NCBI GenBank assembly: GCA_035758545.1
Contig: DASTWQ010000131.1
Span: forward strand, 1-5,769
Reading direction: 5' to 3'
Length of the DNA stretch: 5,769 bases
DNA from: JAFDVN01 sp035758545
Lineage (GTDB): Bacteria; Acidobacteriota; Holophagae; Holophagales; Holophagaceae
Positions 1 through 5,588 of the stretch are shown here, in pieces. The translations under genes were made by a program, and so were the position numbers. The notes under the pieces are model-generated. The model ran no database searches. It was given only the letters and a program-made list of their open reading frames with translations, and was not told where the DNA came from. How positions within the stretch are numbered: the stretch's first letter is position 1; every line of letters begins with the position of its first letter.

Positions 1-708
1 CGGCGCCCGACCCGCGGCCTCGATGAAGGCGTCATAGCGCTGGGCGCCCACGAAGCAGATCTCCTGGCTCTCGGCCTTCTCGGAGAGGTGCAGGCCCAGC
101 TCCCGGCCCAGCTCGCGCACCTCGGGCTTGCGGAGGTGCCCCAGCGGGAAGAGGGTCCGGGCCATGATGGCTTGGGTCTGGTGGAAGAGGTAGTAGCTCT
201 GGTCCTTGGCGGGATCCGAAGCCTTCAGCAGGTGCCAGGCGCCCTCCCGGGCGGTGATCCGCGCATAGTGCCCCGTCGCGACGAAGGCCGCGCCCAGGGC
301 CTCCGCCCGGTCCAGCAGCGCGCCGAACTTCAGGTGCTGGTTGCAGCGGATGCAGGGGCTGGGCGTCTCGCCGGAGAGGTAGCCCTCGATGAAGGGCTCG
401 ATGACCGTCTCGCGGAAGGCCGCCTCGTGATCCACGACGAAGTGGGGGAAGCCGCGCTCGAAGGCCACGCGCCGGGCGTCCTGAAAATCGTCCAGGGTGC
501 AGCAGCGTCCCTCCGCCGCCGATCCCTGGCCAGACTTGTCGAAGAGCTGGAGGGACACGCCGACCACGTCGAACCCGGCATGGTGGAGGAGCGCGGCGAC
601 CACGGAGGAGTCCACGCCGCCGCTCATGGCCACGGCGATGCGGTCGCCGGGCTTCAGGGTCGGATGGGCCTGCAGGGGCGCGAGGGCCAGGTCCAGGAGG
701 GCGCTCAC
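1..708 (-). CDS. mnmA: tRNA-specific 2-thiouridylase MnmA (3' end outside window)
   Basis: MnmA activates U34 of tRNA-Lys, -Glu and -Gln with ATP and inserts sulfur to give 2-thiouridine; it is a cytoplasmic enzyme. The visible 236 residues cover the N-terminal PP-loop ATPase domain. The PP-loop SGGVDSS lies at residues 29-35, the TPSPCIRCN motif at 115-123 (C119 and C122), ATGHYARI at 144-151, KDQSYYLF at 168-175, and the second catalytic cysteine at C218 in SQEICFVG. The family is usually about 360 residues, so roughly the last third (the C-terminal RNA-binding and beta-barrel part) lies beyond the left edge. I chose the GTG at 708: it overlaps the upstream stop codon as GTGA, and a GGAGG stands six bases before it. 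Residues 1-22 precede the conserved core. Translational coupling to the Fe-S protein upstream is likely. The identification is secure; the start is less so. Confidence 0.95.
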   Translation of the reverse strand, partial: MSALLDLALAPLQAHPTLKPGDRIAVAMSGGVDSSVVAALLHHAGFDVVGVSLQLFDKSGQGSAAEGRCCTLDDFQDARRVAFERGFPHFVVDHEAAFRETVIEPFIEGYLSGETPSPCIRCNQHLKFGALLDRAEALGAAFVATGHYARITAREGAWHLLKASDPAKDQSYYLFHQTQAIMARTLFPLGHLRKPEVRELGRELGLHLSEKAESQEICFVGAQRYDAFIEAAGRAP

Positions 709-1580
709 CGACGGCCTCCGCTGCGGAAATCCAGGAGCGGCGCCGCGCCCTTGTGGTCCTGAACCGTCCCGCAGACCTCCACGCACTCGCCGCAGTTGAA
801 GCAGCCGTCCGCCACGCCGAAGACCAGGTGCTTCTCCCGGGGATCCAGGTCCAGGTGGCAGGCCTTCAGGCAGGCCTGGCAGCTCCCGCAGGCATCCAGG
901 CTGGCGGGGCGGTAGCGGGGCCGCAGGATGGTCTTCGCGTCCCCGGCGGAGGCCGCCATGGCCTGGCCCATGCCGTAGATGCAGACCAGCCGGCAGAAAT
1001 GGAAGCGGACCAGGAAGCCCGCCAGCATCCCCAGGGCGAAGGTGAAGCCGATGAACGAGAGCAGGAGGGTCTGCACCGGGCCACCGGCCCCCCAGGGCGT
1101 GAGGAACACCAGGCGGAGGATGTGGCCGGGATCCCAGACATAGGCCGCCAGACTGAGGGCCAGCACCGTGGGCGCCGCCGCCAGGGTCAGGACCGCCGCG
1201 GCCCGGAGGCCCCAGCGATGGGCCGCGGAACGGCGCATCCAGGCGGCCACCCGGCGGTTCCTGCCGGCGCCGAAGACGGTGCGGAGCCCATCGAACAGCT
1301 CCACCGCCGCGCTGTAGGGGCAGCCCCAGCCGCAGAAGGCCCGGCCCTTGAGGTAGCTCAGCAGGGCCAGGCTCCAGACCACCACCACGAAGACGCCGAT
1401 GAGGCCCAGGGTGTAGGGCCAGTCCAGCGGATAGGCCCTGCCGAAGTAGGTGACGGTGCGGGCGTCGATGTCGATGCGCATGAGCCCGAACCAGGGGCAG
1501 AGCGTGTAGAGCAGGAGCAGGCCCACCTGCACGGTGCGGCGCAGCGCGTGGTAGCGCGGAGCGGAGGAGGAGTCGCCCAT
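705..1580 (-). CDS. CcoG/NapH-like membrane protein with two 4Fe-4S clusters
   Basis: This is a 291-residue inner-membrane electron-transfer protein. About four hydrophobic segments can be seen near residues 17-33, 56-77, 127-147 and 169-191. The membrane part carries CGWGCP (83-88) and CRLVCIYG (196-203), the paired cysteine motifs of the Fer4_5 membrane domain. A C-terminal cytoplasmic ferredoxin domain has two CxxCxxCxxxC motifs, at C231-C241 and C260-C270, enough for two 4Fe-4S clusters. The N-terminal stretch (LLLYTLCPWFGL, then a short loop and TYFGRAYPLDW) resembles CcoG/RdxA/FixG, the cytochrome cbb3 oxidase assembly protein. However, CcoG is roughly 470 residues and ends in an Ig-like domain that is absent here, so the exact partner is unknown; NapH/NosR-type proteins are the alternative. 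The ATG at 1580 lies 39 bases after the lptFG stop, with GGAAGG very close to it. The stop overlaps the mnmA start by four bases. Confidence 0.85.
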   Translation of the reverse strand: MGDSSSAPRYHALRRTVQVGLLLLYTLCPWFGLMRIDIDARTVTYFGRAYPLDWPYTLGLIGVFVVVVWSLALLSYLKGRAFCGWGCPYSAAVELFDGLRTVFGAGRNRRVAAWMRRSAAHRWGLRAAAVLTLAAAPTVLALSLAAYVWDPGHILRLVFLTPWGAGGPVQTLLLSFIGFTFALGMLAGFLVRFHFCRLVCIYGMGQAMAASAGDAKTILRPRYRPASLDACGSCQACLKACHLDLDPREKHLVFGVADGCFNCGECVEVCGTVQDHKGAAPLLDFRSGGRR

Positions 1581-1619
1581 GACCTTCCAGTATGGAACGG
1601 ATCCGAGGCGCCGTCCTCC

Positions 1620-3812
1620 TCAGGTCCGCAGCCGGGGCAGCCTCAGAAAGCCGAATCCGGCCAGGAGCAGGAGCGGCGCCAGGATGCCCCAGAGGGGCGG
1701 CAGTTCCCCGGCCCGGGCCGCGCCGCTGAAGAGGGTCTGCAATCCCAGGAACACCAGGCCGCCCACCAGCCCGAATCCCAGGGCCGTGCCGCGCCCGCTG
1801 CGGGGCGGCGGGAAGGCGAAGGAGAGGAGGCCGAACAGGAGGAAGGGCCCCGCCACCCAGCCCAGGAGGCGGGACCAGAGTAGGTGGGCCCGCTCGGGAT
1901 CCGGCGCCCAGCGCTGCCAGGCGAAGAGGTCCAGGGTGCTGACCTCCTCCGCCGAGGGCGCATCCCGCAGGGCCCGATCCGGAAAGAGGCGGTCCGAGGG
2001 CGGGCCCTGGACGAACCGGGCGGCGTCCCAAGGCAGGGCCTCGGAGAAGGGGGAGCCGGGTGTCCAGTGGAGGAGGATCGGCGAATCGCCGGGGGTCTTC
2101 AGCGGGAAGCCCCAGCGCCCCTCCGGCGCCAGATGCCAGAGCACCCCCGTCTGCCCCAGATAGAGCCAGGGCTTCACCCCCCGCACCGGGGCGGGGCGCT
2201 CCAGCATGTGCCGGTAGAGCACGTCCGACCGGCCTTCGGCGAGGGGGGCGATCCAGGCCTGGAGCAGGAAGGTGGCGGCCAGGACCGGGCCCCAGGCCCA
2301 CTTCGCCTTCCAGATCCACTGGACCAGGCTGATGCCGCCGGACTTCAGGGCGACCCACTCCAGGCGGATGGCGGCCTCCGACAGGGCCAGCAGGCTGCCC
2401 AGCAGGAAGGCGATGGGCAGCACCACCGCGAGGAAGGGGGGGAGCTTCCAGAGCCAGTAGAGGAGGAAGGTCCCGGCGTGGACATGGTGCTCGGAGAGGT
2501 CGCCGGCGAGGTTGGCGTACTCCACGAGGAAATCGAGGAGGAGGAGGGAGCCCATGGCCGCAGCCCAGTTGCGCCACCAGCCGTAGGTCGCCCAGCGCAG
2601 GAACACGCCCGAGCGGGCCGAGCGGTGCTGGCGCACACGCGAGGCCAGGGCCCGGCCGCGATCCCGAAGGCGGGACCACGCCGAGGCGCCCCGGGACAAT
2701 CCCGAATGAGCGGCCAGATGCCGGATCCATCGCGCCCACCGGCTGGGCCGATGGGGCTTGAGGCGCCGGGAGAGGACCCAGGCCCCGGCCCCGAAACAGC
2801 CGAAGGGAAGCAGAAGCATGGGCAAGACCGTTTGAGATTTCCCCGTCTGATAGTTGTTTTCAAAGAGCCTTAGCAACAGATAGTAAAGGATGATCACCGC
2901 CATGCTCTTGAGGATCGCCCCCCCGCGGTAGAACCGTGGATGGCCGAATCCGAGGGCGATGCCAAGCAGCAGCAGGCCCGCGGAAGCGAGAGGCAGGGCG
3001 AATCTGCGTACCAGCTCGATTCGGGCCTCCCGGTCCTGGAGCCCCCAGATGGCGGCGGTGGGTCGGTTCCGGAGGGGCGTGGGCGGTAGTAGCCTGACGG
3101 CAGAAGGGAGCGCAAACCTTAGAATCTGGGCCTCTTGACGAATGTGGACCACCCCTTCGTTGCCCGGCTGCACCAGGGCGCCTTGGAGGTCCTGCAGTCT
3201 CAACTCCACGGAGGCCTGGCCATCGCCGGCGTTCTGGATGCTGTAGCTCAGGTGGCGGGCCACGATGTGGCGGACCCCTGCGGGCCCTGCGTCCATGAGG
3301 TGAACCTCTCCAAGAGAATCCACCCAGATAGCCGTTCCAGGACTGTTGGGGGGATACCAGGGGGGTGATCCCGGCCTCAGGAAGCGGGTCCTGGCCTCAT
3401 CGGCCATCCGGGTCCGGATGCGGTTCTGGAGACCCGCCATGGCGGGCATGACCACATGGAAGTTGAGACTGGCGAGGAGGATGAGCCCGCAGCCCAGGAT
3501 CAGCCAGGGCCGGGTCCAGGTGCGGGAGCCGGCTCCGAGCCCCTGGGCGGCCGTCAGCTCGGAACCCTCCAGCAGCTGCTGAGTACCCAGGAGTCCGCCC
3601 AGCACCGCGGCCATGGGCAGCACCATGCCCAGGATCTCGGGCAACGTCGTGGCCAGGAGTGGCGGAAGCCAGCGGAGCGGGGCCCCCTCCGTGAAGATCT
3701 CCCGGGAGATCTGGACCGTCTCATTGGCCAGCAGCAGCAGCCCGTAGAAGACCAGGGCGCCCATGAGCGGAACGGCCCAGCGGCGCAGGATGTAGCGGGT
3801 CAGGATCGGCAC
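1620..3812 (-). CDS. LptF-LptG fusion, LPS export permease in one chain
   Basis: LptF and LptG are normally two proteins of about 360 residues that pair in the inner membrane, bind LptB and pass LPS to LptC. Here one uninterrupted 730-residue frame contains both. The N-terminal half is LptF-like: RYILRR (6-11), membrane segments near 13-30, 52-76 and 101-121, a periplasmic region at about 130-265, then segments near 271-290, 299-317 and 329-348. An Arg-rich linker (349-416) follows. The C-terminal half is LptG-like: segments near 417-436, 449-477 and 505-522, a periplasmic region at about 525-643, then segments near 649-667, 676-695 and 704-722. The LptB-contacting coupling helices are recognisable in both halves: SELTAAQGLGAGS (E85) and RLEWVALKSGGIS (E485). 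The start is GTG at 3812, with only a weak GAAAG before it; conservation of RYILRR supports it. Which half is strictly F or G is inferred from position. Confidence 0.9.
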   Translation of the reverse strand: MPILTRYILRRWAVPLMGALVFYGLLLLANETVQISREIFTEGAPLRWLPPLLATTLPEILGMVLPMAAVLGGLLGTQQLLEGSELTAAQGLGAGSRTWTRPWLILGCGLILLASLNFHVVMPAMAGLQNRIRTRMADEARTRFLRPGSPPWYPPNSPGTAIWVDSLGEVHLMDAGPAGVRHIVARHLSYSIQNAGDGQASVELRLQDLQGALVQPGNEGVVHIRQEAQILRFALPSAVRLLPPTPLRNRPTAAIWGLQDREARIELVRRFALPLASAGLLLLGIALGFGHPRFYRGGAILKSMAVIILYYLLLRLFENNYQTGKSQTVLPMLLLPFGCFGAGAWVLSRRLKPHRPSRWARWIRHLAAHSGLSRGASAWSRLRDRGRALASRVRQHRSARSGVFLRWATYGWWRNWAAAMGSLLLLDFLVEYANLAGDLSEHHVHAGTFLLYWLWKLPPFLAVVLPIAFLLGSLLALSEAAIRLEWVALKSGGISLVQWIWKAKWAWGPVLAATFLLQAWIAPLAEGRSDVLYRHMLERPAPVRGVKPWLYLGQTGVLWHLAPEGRWGFPLKTPGDSPILLHWTPGSPFSEALPWDAARFVQGPPSDRLFPDRALRDAPSAEEVSTLDLFAWQRWAPDPERAHLLWSRLLGWVAGPFLLFGLLSFAFPPPRSGRGTALGFGLVGGLVFLGLQTLFSGAARAGELPPLWGILAPLLLLAGFGFLRLPRLRT
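2565..2768 (-). other. Arg-rich cytoplasmic linker joining the LptF and LptG halves
   Basis: This covers residues 349-416 of the fusion. It carries about 17 arginines, one lysine and four histidines, no acidic residue except D384, and no long hydrophobic run. With six membrane segments before it, it should lie in the cytoplasm, which agrees with the positive-inside rule and lets the second half enter the membrane with the same topology as a free LptG. The topology is inferred, not measured. Confidence 0.6.
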
Positions 3813-3876
3813 AGATGACTTTCGATAATGTATATTATGTAACCTAGAACTTGGACCGGTCCAACCTGCCTCAGAA
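3813..3876 (-). promoter_or_regulatory. AT-rich leader with possible promoter for lptFG
   Basis: The 64 bases between the kdsD stop and the lptFG start are markedly AT-rich at the lptFG-proximal end, unlike everything around them. On the minus strand CATAAT (3839-3834) matches the -10 consensus at five of six positions. TTGGAC (3864-3859) is a poor -35 candidate, 19 bases upstream. An imperfect dyad ATAAT-GTAT-ATTAT lies at 3825-3838. Transcription from this -10 would give a leader of roughly 15 bases. The promoter call is inference from composition and a weak consensus match. Confidence 0.4.
3851..3864. repeat. 14-base perfect palindrome upstream of lptFG
   Basis: TTGGACCGGTCCAA reads the same on both strands. 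It sits about 38 bases before the lptFG start and overlaps the candidate -35 region, a placement typical of a dimeric repressor or activator site. It is not followed by a T-run in the direction of kdsD transcription, so it does not look like an intrinsic terminator. The binding protein is unknown. Confidence 0.45.
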
Positions 3877-4889
3877 TCACAACACCTTGTGGCTCAAGAG
3901 GTCATGGATGTGGAGCACCCCTACCGGGACCCCGCCCGACCCGCCACACCCTGGAAGGTCACTTTCCGTCCCTCCATCTGGGAGGCGGCCTCGAGGGCGA
4001 GGGTCCCAGGTGTGGTCGTAATGGGGTTCCGGCTCATGAAGTCCGCGGCCGTGAGCTTCAGGGGATTCTGGACCCGGATCTCCGCGGCCTTGAAGGTCCG
4101 GCGGATGTCCCCGTCCGAGATCACCCCCAGCAGCGCTCCGTCCTGCTCCACTGTCGCCATGCCCAGGTGGCCCGCAGTGATGGCGTCCAGCACCTCCGTG
4201 GTCGGCGCATCCGGGCTGAGTCGAGGCCAGCTCATGTGCATCAGGCTCTCCACTTTCAACAACTTGACGCCCAGACTTCCGGCGGGGTGATTGAGCGCGA
4301 ACCCCTCCCGGCTGAAGCCGCGTCGCTCCATGAGGGTCGCGGCGAGCAGGTCCCCCCAGATGAGCTGGAGGGTGGTGCTGGCCATGGGCGCGAGATCCAG
4401 AGGACAGCCCTCGCCCTCGGGCATCCGGTAGAGGAAGGTCCAATGGGCGGCCCGTCCCAGGCTGCTGTCGGGCTTGGAGGTCAGGGCGGCCAGGGGTACC
4501 CCCAGCCGCAGCAGGCTCGGCAGGATGCGAACGACCTCTTCGCTCTCCCCGCTGTTGCTCAGGGCCAGGACCGCGTCCTCCGAGGTGACCATGCCCAGGT
4601 CGCCGTGGAGGGCCTCGGCGGGGTGCAGGAAGAAGGAAGGCGTGCCGGTGGAGGCGAAGGTGGCGGAGATCTTCTGGGCGATGAGGCCGGACTTGCCCAT
4701 GCCGGTCAGGACCAGTCGGCCCTTCAGGTCCACCATCCGGCGAGTCCAGTCCTCCACCCGCGGGCGGTCCCAGCTACCCTGGAGGTCCGTCAGCGCCGCC
4801 AGCGCCGATCGCAGGACGCCGCTCCCGGCGTCCGCGGCGGACCGGTCAGGGGAAGGACCACTTCTCACAGGCGCACCAGGGGATTCCAC
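3877..4889 (-). CDS. kdsD: Arabinose-5-phosphate isomerase KdsD/KpsF, frameshifted near the 3' end
   Basis: The enzyme converts ribulose 5-phosphate to arabinose 5-phosphate, the first step to Kdo of LPS. It has a SIS sugar-isomerase domain at about residues 45-190: GMGKSG (63-68, with the active-site lysine), TFASTGTPSFFLHPAEALHG (77-96), SNSGES (111-116), CPLDLAPMASTT (162-173) and FALNHPAGSLG (197-207). Two CBS domains follow, near 213-268 and 280 to the end. Read as written, the frame stops at 3921 after 322 residues with an atypical tail. The expected ending, VPVGVLHIHDLL then SHKVL, lies in another frame ending in a TGA at 3877. One extra base near 3943 would join them into a 337-residue protein, the usual family length. 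The GTG at 4889 is the first start after an in-frame stop; a second GTG at codon 8 is possible because the first 23 residues look disordered. GutQ or KpsF paralogue naming is possible. Confidence 0.9.
3921..3960 (-). other. Apparent -1 frameshift site in kdsD
   Basis: After GRKVTFQ (residues 307-313) the kdsD frame continues as GVAGRAGSR and stops at TAG (3921-3923). From about 3943 the overlapping frame reads GSGGVPVGVLHIHDLL, the normal end of a CBS domain. Adding one base between 3944 and 3943, for example A to give GTG-GAC, would produce QGVDGSGGVPVG and restore the family pattern. The site lies in a run of G and C triplets, where assemblies and polymerases slip easily. Whether it is a mutation or a sequence error cannot be told from one read of the sequence. 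Confidence 0.75.
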
Positions 4890-4895
4890 CCGGCC

Positions 4896-5519
4896 ATGCT
4901 ACCAGCCCTCCTGCCGCTCTTCCCCCTGCCCCGCGTGGTGCTTTTCCCCCACGCCTTCCTGCCCCTGCACATCTTCGAGCCCCGCTACCGGCAGATGGCC
5001 GCGGAGTGCCTGGCGAGCCACCAGCACTTCCTCCTCGCCTTGACTCGCGCCCACGAGGGCTCCGACCTCGTCCCCGCCTCCGAAGGCTTCTTCGAGGTGG
5101 GCTGCCTGGCCCGCATCGTCCGGTCCGAGCCCCTGCCGGATGGGCGCTTCCACCTCCTCATCCAAGGCCAGGGCGCGGTCCGCATCCGGGAGGAAGCCTC
5201 CACCCGCCCCTTCCGGCTCGCCCGGTGGGAGGAGCTTCCCTTCGAGGGCGGCGACGCGCTGCGGCCCGAGCTGCAGGCGGCCCTGGTGGACAGCCTCTAC
5301 CGGTTCGCCGCCCGCTACGACCTCTCCCCCCAGATCAAGCGGCTCCTGGACCTGGAGCTCGAGCCGGTGGTGCTGCTCAGCACCCTGGGCATGGCCCTGG
5401 ACCTGGATCCCGTGGAGAAGCAGTTCCTCCTCGAGGCCCCCAGCCTCGCGGACCGCGCGGACCGGCTGCATCAGATCCTGGAGTTCGCCCTCGAGACCCG
5501 GGGGCCGGACGGGGGGTGA
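4896..5519 (+). CDS. Lon N-terminal (substrate-binding) domain protein
   Basis: This 207-residue cytoplasmic protein consists of the N-terminal substrate-recognition domain of Lon protease alone. The signature is the start LPLFPLPRVVLFPHAFLPLH (residues 6-25) followed by IFEPRYRQM, then GCLARI (69-74) and a strand GRFHLLIQGQGAVRI (83-97) typical of the PUA-like beta domain. A helical C-terminal part contains LLSTLGMALDLDP and EKQFLLEAPSLADRADRL, as in the helical subdomain of Lon-like proteins. There is no AAA+ ATPase and no Ser-Lys protease domain, so it is not a protease; free-standing members of this family have no firmly assigned role. The ATG at 4896 is chosen because the conserved segment begins five residues later; no good Shine-Dalgarno is present. 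It is divergent from kdsD with six bases between starts. Confidence 0.92.
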   Translation: MLPALLPLFPLPRVVLFPHAFLPLHIFEPRYRQMAAECLASHQHFLLALTRAHEGSDLVPASEGFFEVGCLARIVRSEPLPDGRFHLLIQGQGAVRIREEASTRPFRLARWEELPFEGGDALRPELQAALVDSLYRFAARYDLSPQIKRLLDLELEPVVLLSTLGMALDLDPVEKQFLLEAPSLADRADRLHQILEFALETRGPDGG

Positions 5520-5577
5520 GCCGGCCCGCAGGTTGGAATCCTGGTCGAGCGCCTGTTTCCAGATCCGTGGTCCCTGC

Positions 5578-5585
5578 AGGAGAGG
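5578..5585 (+). promoter_or_regulatory. Ribosome binding site AGGAGAGG
   Basis: AGGAGAGG stands three bases before the ATG at 5589, with its GGAG core six bases from the start. It is the strongest Shine-Dalgarno match on the plus strand in this window and is the main reason for calling the partial frame that follows a gene. Confidence 0.55.
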
Positions 5586-5588
5586 TGA

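Noticed and set aside
1620..2555. A separate lptG starting at the internal ATG at 2555
   Set aside because: There is no Shine-Dalgarno before it, it would cut into the first membrane helix of the LptG-like half, and the reading frame is continuous with the LptF-like half.
753..2873. Long plus-strand frames opposite the Fe-S gene and lptFG (about 376 and 329 codons)
   Set aside because: Their translations are low-complexity and rich in Gly, Glu, Gln and Arg, with no family motifs, as expected for the antisense of GC-rich genes. The minus-strand proteins have clear motifs.
3845..3876. Intrinsic terminator after kdsD
   Set aside because: The palindrome leaves only a five-base stem once a loop is allowed, and no T-run follows on the minus strand.
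3921..3960. Programmed ribosomal frameshifting in kdsD
   Set aside because: No classical X XXY YYZ slippery heptamer or clear downstream structure is seen. A single-base deletion or sequencing error explains the data more simply.
3877..4443. A separate minus-strand gene in the second frame over kdsD
   Set aside because: Only its last 17 or so codons make sense, and they are the displaced end of kdsD. The rest is a shadow of the SIS and CBS coding sequence.
5520..5588. Terminator or RNA gene after the Lon-domain gene
   Set aside because: Only the short palindrome CCTGCAGG (5573-5580) and weak dyads are present. There is no stable hairpin with a T-run and no tRNA-like fold.
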